Position numbers and translations under genes: made by a program. From positions 1 to 9,613 of the forward strand of contig CATPCA010000229.1 in assembly GCA_955652545.1 (NCBI GenBank): a stretch of 9,613 nucleotides of DNA, given 5' to 3'. Positions within the stretch are counted from its first letter, which is position 1. Every line of letters starts with the position of its first letter. The notes under the pieces are model-generated. The model was not told the DNA's origin, ran no database searches, and saw only the letters and a list, made by a program, of their open reading frames with translations. This document shows, one piece after another, positions 1-5,385 of the stretch. The stretch comes from Candidatus Dormiibacterota bacterium. GTDB lineage: Bacteria > Chloroflexota > Dormibacteria > UBA8260.

Positions 1-1
1 C

Positions 2-1477
2 GGCGAGTGGACCGGCTCGGCGGGTGGCGACACCTTCGTGGTGCAGAATCCCTCGACCGAGGAGGTCGTCGGGCGGGCTCCCGCCGGCACCCGCGAGGAC
101 GCGCGCCGGGCCATCGAAGCGGCACGGCGCTCCTTCGACTCCGGCGATTGGCGCAACAAGACGCAACTGCAGCGCAGCCGCATCATGTTCGAGATCGCCG
201 AGCACCTCGCCGAGCGCAGCGGCGACTGGGCCATGCTCGAGGCGCAGACCGCCGGAGCCACCATCCGCAAGGCGGCGGTCGTCGACGTCCCGCTGGCCAT
301 CGAGACGTTTCGCTCGATGGCCGAGCAGGCCCTGCAGATCCCCTGGTACGAGCCGCTTCCGTGGATCGACATCCCCCATGTCAGCTGGAACTTCGTGCAG
401 CGCGAGGCGATCGGCGTCTGCACCGGCATCATCCCCTTCAACTTCCCGCTGATGATCGCCATGTGGAAGCTGGCGCCGGCGCTGGCGATGGGCAACAGCG
501 TGGTGCTCAAGCCGTCGCCGTTCACTCCGCTGACCCTCCTCGAGGTGGCGCGGGCCATCGACGAGACCGGCCTCCTGCCGCGCGGCGTCTTCAACGTGGT
601 CACCGGGCCGGGCAATGAGCTCGGCGAGGAGCTGGTCGTCAACGAGCACGTCGACAAGGTGGCGTTCACCGGCTCCACCGCGGTGGGGCGGCGCATTCTG
701 GAGATGGCGGCACCCACGATCAAGAAGGTCACGCTCGAGCTGGGCGGCAAGTCGGCCAACATCGTCTGCGCCGACGCCGACCTCGACGTGGCCGTCGACG
801 GCACCCTCTTCGGCACCTTCTTCCACCAGGGCCAGGCATGTGAGTCGGGTCACCGCCTGTACGTCCACGACGATGTCTACGACGCGTTCATGGAGCGATT
901 GGTGGCCACCGCGTGCGACCTTCGCGTCGGCGATGCCACCGACTTCGACACCCAGGTGGGGCCGGTGATCTCACGCCGCCAGTACGAGAACATCCTCGCC
1001 GCCATCGATCGTGCCCAGCAGGAAGGTGCCACCGTGCTCTGCGGCGGCGGCCGGGCTCGCGGCGTGGGAGAGAAGGGCTACTTCATCCAGCCCACCGTGC
1101 TCGCTGACGTCAGCCCGAACTCCAACGTGGCTACCGAAGAGGTGTTCGGGCCCGTGCTCGCGGTGCAGCGCTGGAGCGACCCGGGTGACGTCATCGCCCG
1201 CGCCAACCGCTCCATCTATGGTCTCGCCGGCGGCATCTGGTCGCGCGACACGCGGGGCGCCATCGAGATGGCCAAGCAGCTGCGCACCGGGACGGTATGG
1301 ATCAACGACTGGCACCTGCTCAACCCGCTGGCACCCTTCGGTGGCTACCGGCAGAGCGGCACCGGGCGCGAGCTGGGCCTCTACGGGTTGCGCGAGTACA
1401 CCGAGGTCAAGCACATCCACGTCGACCAGAACGTGCCTCGGCAGGAGCGCTACTTCTACGACGTGCTGCTCGGCTGA
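2..1477 (+). CDS. Aldehyde dehydrogenase family protein (5' end cut by window edge)
   Basis: NAD(P)-dependent oxidation of an aldehyde to a carboxylic acid in the cytoplasm; the substrate cannot be told from sequence. The frame is open to the window edge and the first codons read GEWTGSAGGDTF, a typical ALDH N-terminus, so GTG 38 is internal and only a few residues are missing (491 visible). Numbering from the first full codon: the PFNFP motif carries the catalytic-site Asn147, KPSPFTP carries Lys170 of the cofactor site, FTGSTAVG is the Rossmann glycine motif, LELGGKS carries the general-base Glu246, GQAC carries the nucleophile Cys280, and EVFGP carries Glu380. The residues after the nucleophile (CESGHR) differ from the usual C-S/T-A-G-S/T-R. 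The C-terminal APFGGYRQSGTGRELG stretch is also typical. The trehalose-phosphate synthase starts 45 bp downstream on the same strand, so co-transcription is likely, but a shared pathway is not implied. Confidence 0.95.
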   Translation, partial: GEWTGSAGGDTFVVQNPSTEEVVGRAPAGTREDARRAIEAARRSFDSGDWRNKTQLQRSRIMFEIAEHLAERSGDWAMLEAQTAGATIRKAAVVDVPLAIETFRSMAEQALQIPWYEPLPWIDIPHVSWNFVQREAIGVCTGIIPFNFPLMIAMWKLAPALAMGNSVVLKPSPFTPLTLLEVARAIDETGLLPRGVFNVVTGPGNELGEELVVNEHVDKVAFTGSTAVGRRILEMAAPTIKKVTLELGGKSANIVCADADLDVAVDGTLFGTFFHQGQACESGHRLYVHDDVYDAFMERLVATACDLRVGDATDFDTQVGPVISRRQYENILAAIDRAQQEGATVLCGGGRARGVGEKGYFIQPTVLADVSPNSNVATEEVFGPVLAVQRWSDPGDVIARANRSIYGLAGGIWSRDTRGAIEMAKQLRTGTVWINDWHLLNPLAPFGGYRQSGTGRELGLYGLREYTEVKHIHVDQNVPRQERYFYDVLLG

Positions 1478-1507
1478 CCGGGCACGCGACGGCCAGGGGA
1501 GTGGGGT

Positions 1508-1515
1508 AGAGGAGG
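1508..1515 (+). promoter_or_regulatory. Shine-Dalgarno deciding the CTG start of the GT20 gene
   Basis: AGAGGAGG lies 7 nt before CTG 1523, an ideal spacing. It is the only strong ribosome-binding site between the ALDH stop at 1475-1477 and GTG 1601, and no ATG, GTG or TTG lies in the synthase frame between those points. Confidence 0.7.
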
Positions 1516-1522
1516 ACGACCG

Positions 1523-3019
1523 CTGCCCGCCATCCAGTCTCACCTGCAGGAGATCCTCGGCGACGTCCGGCCGATCGTCGTCGCCAACCGCGCGCCGCTC
1601 GTGTTCGAGCCCGCCGACCCGTACCGGAACACGCCGGAGCGCCTGGTCAAGGGCGCCGGCGGCTTGGTGACTGCGCTCAGCTCGCTGGCCGCGTCGATGG
1701 ACGCGCTCTGGATCGCGGTGGCCCGTGACGACTCCGATCGAGCGCTGGCGGCCCGTGGCGACCCCGCCGAGCTGGTCACCGAGGACGGCGCCTCCTACCG
1801 CGTCTCGTTCGTCGAGCCGAGGCCGAACTCGTATGACCTCTACTACAACACCATCAGCAACCCACTGCTGTGGTTCATCCAGCACTACCTGTGGGACCTG
1901 GCGCGTGAGCCCAACGTCGACACCGCCACCCTGTTCGCGTGGCGCGAGGGCTACGTGCTCGTCAACCAGCTGGTCGCGGACCGTGTCGTCGCCGAGGCCA
2001 AGTCGTCAGCCCGGCCGCCCATGGTTTTCATCCAGGACTACCAGCTGTATTGCGTTGCCGGCATGGTGCGCGCCCAGATCCACGACGTGCGCATTCAGCA
2101 CTTCGTCCACATCCCCTGGCCGACGCCGCAGTACTGGACCATCCTTCCCAAGCCAATCCGCGACGCCATCGTCAACGGTCTCCTCGGCGCCGACGTGGTG
2201 GGCTTCCAGACGCGGCGCGACGTGCGCAACTTCCTGTTGACGTGCGAGGAGAACCTCGGCCTGACCATCGATCTGCGCGAGCGCACCGTGTTCTTCGACG
2301 GCCGGGTGATCCGGGTTCGCAACTACCCGATCAGCATCGACGTCGACGGCCTGCTCCAGCAGGCCGAGGGAGAGGACGTCCGCGTCGAGGAGGAGCGGCT
2401 GATGACCTGGCGCCCCGAGAAGCTGATCCTTCGCGTTGACCGCACCGACCTCAGCAAGAACATCGTCCGTGGCTTCCTCGCCTACGAGCGCATGCTCGAG
2501 GACCACCACGAGCTGCACGGCACGGTTCAGTTCTGGGCCTACCTCCAGCCCAGCCGCCAGGACATCGACGACTACCGCGCCTACCTCGGCAGCGTGCTCA
2601 GCGTCGCGGCCCGGATCAACCGCAAGTTCAGCCGGGGCGGCTGGACCCCGATCCGCGTCGAGGTCGACGACGTGATGGCCCGGGCGCTGGCCGGCTACCG
2701 CCAGTTCGACGTCCTCCTCGTCAACCCCATCTACGACGGCATGAACCTGGTGGCCAAGGAAGGAGTGGTCTGCAACCAACGCGACGGTGTGCTGGTGCTC
2801 AGCGAGAACGCCGGCTCACACGAGGAGCTGGGCGACTTCGCCCTCACCGTCAACCCGTTCGACGTCGACGAGACCGCGGAGGCCCTCTACCTCGGGCTGA
2901 TGATGGATCCACCCCAGCGCCGGGCGCGCGGCGACAAGATCAGGGAGACAGTGCGCGCCGCCGACATCAACCGCTGGGTGGCCCTCCAGCTCGAGGACCT
3001 GCGCGAGTTGATGGGCTAG
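1523..3019 (+). CDS. otsA: Alpha,alpha-trehalose-6-phosphate synthase (GT20), CTG start
   Basis: Transfers glucose from a nucleotide sugar to glucose-6-phosphate, giving trehalose-6-phosphate for the compatible solute trehalose. Visible GT20 features, numbered from CTG 1523: RPIVVANRAPL near residues 16-26 (N-terminal strand), KGAGGL 43-48 (phosphate-loop glycines), QDYQLY with Asp172, HIPWP 196-200, DRTDLSK with Arg307 and Lys312 (equivalent to the donor-binding Arg/Lys of E. coli OtsA), and DGMNLVAKE 405-413. Length is 498 residues, usual for stand-alone OtsA; there is no fused phosphatase domain and no otsB in the window. The first ATG/GTG/TTG in frame is GTG 1601, which would delete the conserved N-terminal strand. 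CTG 1523 sits 7 nt after AGAGGAGG (1508-1515), and no other standard start exists between the previous stop and 1601. Family confidence is high. The exact sugar donor and acceptor are inferred; related GT20 enzymes make other glucosyl phosphates. Confidence 0.9.
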   Translation: MPAIQSHLQEILGDVRPIVVANRAPLVFEPADPYRNTPERLVKGAGGLVTALSSLAASMDALWIAVARDDSDRALAARGDPAELVTEDGASYRVSFVEPRPNSYDLYYNTISNPLLWFIQHYLWDLAREPNVDTATLFAWREGYVLVNQLVADRVVAEAKSSARPPMVFIQDYQLYCVAGMVRAQIHDVRIQHFVHIPWPTPQYWTILPKPIRDAIVNGLLGADVVGFQTRRDVRNFLLTCEENLGLTIDLRERTVFFDGRVIRVRNYPISIDVDGLLQQAEGEDVRVEEERLMTWRPEKLILRVDRTDLSKNIVRGFLAYERMLEDHHELHGTVQFWAYLQPSRQDIDDYRAYLGSVLSVAARINRKFSRGGWTPIRVEVDDVMARALAGYRQFDVLLVNPIYDGMNLVAKEGVVCNQRDGVLVLSENAGSHEELGDFALTVNPFDVDETAEALYLGLMMDPPQRRARGDKIRETVRAADINRWVALQLEDLRELMG

Positions 3020-3226
3020 CTAGTGCCCCAGTGTCGTGAAGCCGACCACGACGAGCCAGCTGAGCAGCGCGGCGACCGACACCCAGATGGCGGTGACGCC
3101 CCGGTCGCTGAGGCGGCGGCGCTGGCTGCGGCGGCGCAGGTAGCGCTCGCGAACTCGGAGCGGATCGCCTCCGGACGGGATTGCGGTGATGGAGCGCGGC
3201 TTGTGGAGCGTGATGGTCTGAGGCAT
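3020..3226 (-). CDS. Small single-pass membrane protein, unknown function
   Basis: A 68-residue protein not recognised as a named family. It has a polar N-terminal half, a strongly basic stretch at about residues 24-42 (many Arg), and one hydrophobic helix at about 44-64 that is Trp-containing and Val/Leu/Ala-rich, ending a few residues later in TTLGH. By the positive-inside rule the arginine-rich part would be cytoplasmic. Third codon positions are almost all G or C, matching the neighbours, which supports real coding on this strand. Start ATG 3226 has no close Shine-Dalgarno; GGAGGT lies 19 nt upstream, so the start is uncertain. Its TAG (3022-3020) directly abuts the TAG of the convergent trehalose-phosphate synthase (3017-3019). 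It is divergent from the HspR-like gene at 3374. The overlapping plus-strand reading is a shadow. Confidence 0.65.
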   Translation of the reverse strand: MPQTITLHKPRSITAIPSGGDPLRVRERYLRRRSQRRRLSDRGVTAIWVSVAALLSWLVVVGFTTLGH

Positions 3227-3302
3227 GTTCGAAGCGTGGTACGCGACCTCCGACGCTTTGGTTACGGCACACGATTGCCGGCCGTGGCTGTCGCCGGTGC
3301 CC

Positions 3303-3324
3303 GGGGGCGGGTACGATCGCCCCC
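3303..3324 (+). promoter_or_regulatory. Inverted repeat over a -10-like box before the first HspR-like gene
   Basis: GGGGGCG (3303-3309) and CGCCCCC (3318-3324) form a perfect 7-bp inverted repeat with an 8-nt spacer. The spacer contains TACGAT (3312-3317), a plausible -10 box for the gene starting at 3374. No good -35 is visible. The symmetry over the -10 region would suit an operator for a MerR/HspR-type dimer, possibly autoregulation. This is inference; GC-rich palindromes also arise by chance in such genomes. Confidence 0.35.
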
Positions 3325-3373
3325 ACCGATGCCGCCGGATCCTGACCACAGCCAGCCAACCAAAGAGGAACCG

Positions 3374-3715
3374 GTGAACGCCGCCCAGCCGGCCGCACCG
3401 ACCGGCCGGGTCGCGCTCGACAAGCCGATCTACACGATCAGCGTCGCGGCTGAGATACTGGCCACGCACCCGCGGACCCTGATGATGTACGAGCACCTCC
3501 AGCTGGTGGTGCCGCAGCGGACCGCCACCAACAGGCGCCGCTACTCCCAGCGCGACGTGCTCACCCTCCAGGCGATCCAGCGGCTGACCCGCCGCCACGG
3601 CCTCAACCTCAATGGCGCCAGGTACGTGATCCAACTGCTGCGGCTGCTCGGCGAGAATGGCATCGAACGGCCCGGCCACCTCGACGACATCGACGTCGCG
3701 CACGTCCGTCTCTGA
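3374..3715 (+). CDS. HspR-like MerR-family transcriptional regulator (copy 1)
   Basis: A 113-residue DNA-binding protein. It has a short Ala/Pro-rich leader (residues 1-15), then a MerR winged-helix domain from about 19: YTISVAAEIL forms the start of the helix-turn-helix, HPRTLMMYEHLQLVVPQRT is the recognition-helix region, and NRRRYSQRDVLTLQAIQRL is the wing. HGLNLNGARYVIQLL resembles the HspR-specific GVNLAGI segment. There is no ligand-binding domain, as in HspR. Start GTG 3374 is preceded by AGAGGA (3364-3369); the reading frame open farther upstream lacks family similarity and overlaps a better minus-strand gene. It is a close paralogue of the gene at 4207 (about two thirds of some 98 aligned positions identical by hand). 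No chaperone genes are nearby, so a heat-shock role should not be assumed. HspR-like family assignment is strong; targets are unknown. Confidence 0.85.
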   Translation: MNAAQPAAPTGRVALDKPIYTISVAAEILATHPRTLMMYEHLQLVVPQRTATNRRRYSQRDVLTLQAIQRLTRRHGLNLNGARYVIQLLRLLGENGIERPGHLDDIDVAHVRL

Positions 3716-3730
3716 GCGAAAGCCACCCGA

Positions 3731-3750
3731 CCGCTATAAGGAAATAGTGG
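3731..3750 (+). other. Hairpin between HspR-like copy 1 and the receiver gene
   Basis: CCGCTAT (3731-3737) can pair with ATAGTGG (3744-3750) through seven pairs including one G-T wobble, with loop AAGGAA. No run of T follows, so it is not a canonical intrinsic terminator. It could attenuate transcription leaving copy 1, protect an RNA 3' end, or act as a dyad operator for the promoter at 3778. Confidence 0.35.
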
Positions 3751-3777
3751 CGGTACGATGGCGTGTTACCCCCCGGG

Positions 3778-3783
3778 TATACT
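3778..3783 (+). promoter_or_regulatory. -10 box (TATACT) for the receiver-to-PBP operon
   Basis: TATACT closely matches the bacterial -10 consensus in an otherwise GC-rich stretch. It is preceded by CGGG and followed by CCCG, a short dyad around the box. No TTGACA-like -35 is at 16-18 nt. It lies 49 nt before the chosen TTG start and downstream of ATG 3758, which argues against the longer start for the receiver gene. Confidence 0.5.
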
Positions 3784-3832
3784 CCCGATAACTGGCTGCG
3801 CCGGCCAGCCTGTCCAGGAGGTGGATCCGCAG

Positions 3833-4222
3833 TTGAGCGCTGACGACGACCAGGTCATCGACGTCCTCCTGATCGAGGACGATCGCGAAACCCTCGAGAT
3901 GTACAAGCTCAAGCTCGAGAAGGACGGCTACCGGGTCCACGTCGCCATGGATGGCGAAGAGGGTATGCGCCGGGCCACCGAGCTCAATCCCGACATCGTC
4001 TTCCTTGACATCAGGCTGCCCAAGAAGGATGGCTTCACCGTGCTCGAGGAGTTGCGCGGACAGGAGTCGACGGCCGACATCCCGGTGATCATCCTGAGCA
4101 ACTACGGCGAGAAGGAGCTGGTCGACCGCGGGCTCAAGCTCGGCGCTATGGAGTTCCTCGTGAAGGCACAGACGTCACCGATCGTGCTGTCCGAGGGAAT
4201 CGATGAATGGCTGAAGGAGTAG
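3833..4222 (+). CDS. Single-domain (CheY-like) response regulator, TTG start
   Basis: A 129-residue stand-alone phospho-receiver with no output domain; it would be phosphorylated by an unlinked histidine kinase. Numbered from TTG 3833: the acidic pair is Asp16/Asp17 in LLIEDD, the phospho-acceptor is Asp59 in IVFLDIRLPKKDG, the switch Ser/Thr position is Ser89 in VIILSNYG, and the conserved Lys111 lies in EFLVKAQTSP. All residues for phosphorylation are present. AGGAGGT (3816-3822) lies 10 nt before TTG 3833. GTG 3821 is an in-frame alternative but overlaps the Shine-Dalgarno. ATG 3758 is rejected because its extra residues look non-coding and contain the likely promoter. The gene overlaps the downstream HspR-like gene by 16 nt, so the two are probably translationally coupled. 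It may act by protein contact with a partner, perhaps that regulator, but this is inference. Confidence 0.9.
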   Translation: MSADDDQVIDVLLIEDDRETLEMYKLKLEKDGYRVHVAMDGEEGMRRATELNPDIVFLDIRLPKKDGFTVLEELRGQESTADIPVIILSNYGEKELVDRGLKLGAMEFLVKAQTSPIVLSEGIDEWLKE

Positions 4223-4563
4223 GGCGCCAGCCAAGGGCCGCCGCACCCGCCGGTCAGCCCGGCCTCGACAAGCCCATCTATACGATCAGCGTGGCGTCGG
4301 AGATCCTCGAGACTCACCCTCGCACGCTGATGATGTACGAGAACATGGGCTTGGTGGTGCCACAGCGCACCACCACCAATCGGCGTCGCTACTCGCAGCG
4401 CGACATCTTCAAACTCCAGACCATTCAGAATCTCACCCGTAACCACGGCGTCAACCTCACCGGGGTCCGTTACGTTCTCTCTCTCATGAAGCTCCTCTAT
4501 CAGCACGGCGTACAACCGCCCGACGGGCTGCGCGATATCGACGTATCGCAGCTCGACGCGTGA
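4207..4563 (+). CDS. HspR-like MerR-family transcriptional regulator (copy 2)
   Basis: A 118-residue paralogue of the gene at 3374. An Ala/Pro/Gly-rich leader (1-20) is followed by the MerR winged-helix: YTISVASEILETHPRTLMMY, then the wing NRRRYSQRDIFKLQTIQNL, then GVNLTGVRYVLSLMKLL, which matches the HspR GVNLAG segment even better than copy 1. The C-terminal tail ends DIDVSQLDA; copy 1 has DIDVAHVRL. There is no effector domain. ATG 4207 lies 8 nt after GAGGGA (4193-4198) and inside the end of the receiver gene (16-nt overlap). Its stop TGA overlaps the GTG of the next gene (GTGA), so it is embedded in the operon. Leader and tail diverge from copy 1 while the DNA-binding core is nearly unchanged, so the two may bind similar operators. 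Targets are unknown. Confidence 0.87.
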   Translation: MAEGVGRQPRAAAPAGQPGLDKPIYTISVASEILETHPRTLMMYENMGLVVPQRTTTNRRRYSQRDIFKLQTIQNLTRNHGVNLTGVRYVLSLMKLLYQHGVQPPDGLRDIDVSQLDA

Positions 4564-4979
4564 GCACGCCCGGGGGAGCGCGGGACGAGAGCCTCGCAGC
4601 GATCGCCAGGGAGGTCGCTGACGACGCGGTGCGTCTCGCCAAGGCGGAGATCGAGTTCGCCAAGGTCCAGGCGATCGCCAGCATCAAGAGGTTCGCGCTG
4701 GCGATCGGGTTCCTGGTCGCCGCGGCGCTACTTTTGCTGTTCGTGGCAATCTTTGCCCTGGGCGCTGTGCCGACGGCCCTGGCCGGGGATTTCTTCTCGG
4801 GTTGGGTGTGGTGGCTGCTGATGGCGGCGGTCTTCCTGTTGCTCGGCGGCTTTGCCGCCTTACTCGGATATCGGTCCCTGCGTCGCGGGCTCAGCGGCGG
4901 TAGGGAGTTGGTCGGCTCGGTCAAGGAGGACGTGTCGTGGTTCAAGCGATTGACCAGGCGGAACGCGAGCGAGAGCTGA
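4560..4979 (+). CDS. Holin-X-like (Phage_holin_3_6-type) two-helix membrane protein
   Basis: A 139-residue inner-membrane protein. Residues 10-44 form a charged amphipathic helix rich in Ala, Lys and Glu (IAREVADDAVRLAKAEIEFA), followed by two transmembrane helices at about 45-72 and 82-105 joined by a short loop, then a basic cytoplasmic tail. This resembles the actinobacterial holin-X / superfamily III holin family (Pfam Phage_holin_3_6). Chromosomal members, such as YqjE-like proteins, are generally not phage lysis proteins, and no phage genes are nearby. Start GTG 4560 overlaps the preceding TGA (GTGA) with no strong Shine-Dalgarno, suggesting coupled translation. The 3' end overlaps the next gene by 43 nt. 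The pairing with a DUF3618-like neighbour resembles YqjD/YqjE-type envelope pairs. Family assignment is by pattern, function unknown. Confidence 0.75.
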   Translation: MSTPGGARDESLAAIAREVADDAVRLAKAEIEFAKVQAIASIKRFALAIGFLVAAALLLLFVAIFALGAVPTALAGDFFSGWVWWLLMAAVFLLLGGFAALLGYRSLRRGLSGGRELVGSVKEDVSWFKRLTRRNASES

Positions 4980-5383
4980 CCAAGCAGGCACTGGCCGGCG
5001 ACATCGACCGGCTCGAGGCCAGGATCCGCGTTGAGCTCGACTGGAAGGCTCGGCTGCGCCGCGACGGCCCGAAGTACGCGATCGCAGGCGCCATCGTCGT
5101 CGGCGCCGCCGTCGGCGTCATCGTCCTGCGCCGCGTCCTGCGGGGCGATGAGCCGGAGACGACCGTCAACTCGCCGACCACCATGCAGGAGATGGCAGCG
5201 GAGCTGGCCGCGATCCGCAAGCAGCTCGACCACGCCAAGATCGAGGCGGACACCGGCCCGGTGTGGCAGAAGCTCGCGTTGCGCGCGATCTCAGCCGCGG
5301 CCGCGGCCGGCGGGACCTTTGCGGCGCGCCGCTACATGGCTCGCGCCGGAGCCGCCTCCGCAGAGCCGGCAATGCAGGACTGA
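4937..5383 (+). CDS. DUF3618-like membrane-anchored protein
   Basis: A 148-residue protein. The N-terminal part (about 8-42) is a highly charged helix with the pattern ERERELTKQALAGDIDRLEA, similar to the R-x-x-I/L-E-x-T-R-x-x-L region of DUF3618. A Gly/Ala/Val-rich transmembrane segment follows at about 47-66, then a charged helix (82-106, possible coiled coil), and a second hydrophobic, Ala-rich segment at about 113-131. GTG 4937 is preceded by AAGGAGGA (4923-4930) at 6 nt. The coding region overlaps the holin-X-like gene by 43 nt and ends 2 nt before the GTG of the PBP gene. DUF3618 and holin-X-like genes are commonly adjacent in Gram-positive-type genomes. A role in envelope organisation is plausible from the neighbouring PBP. 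The family call is by pattern only. Confidence 0.65.
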   Translation: MVQAIDQAERERELTKQALAGDIDRLEARIRVELDWKARLRRDGPKYAIAGAIVVGAAVGVIVLRRVLRGDEPETTVNSPTTMQEMAAELAAIRKQLDHAKIEADTGPVWQKLALRAISAAAAAGGTFAARRYMARAGAASAEPAMQD

Positions 5384-5385
5384 GC

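Noticed and set aside
971..1885. Long minus-strand open frame (304 residues)
   Set aside because: It is antisense to the ALDH and trehalose-phosphate synthase genes, both with clear family motifs; long open antisense frames are expected at this GC content.
2006..2779. Minus-strand open frame of 257 residues inside the GT20 gene
   Set aside because: Shadow of the synthase; Val/Asp/Leu-rich composition is typical of antisense high-GC reading.
3023..3373. Upstream in-frame extension of HspR-like copy 1
   Set aside because: The extension lacks family similarity, overlaps the minus-strand small membrane gene, and GTG 3374 has its own Shine-Dalgarno.
4560..4979. Prophage lysis holin
   Set aside because: Only the family label suggests phage; no endolysin, structural or integrase genes are nearby and the gene is embedded in a chromosomal operon.
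5263..5385. Longer PBP start at ATG 5263
   Set aside because: It would overlap the DUF3618-like gene by about 120 nt; GTG 5386 has a ribosome-binding site and begins directly before a normal cytoplasmic tail and transmembrane helix.
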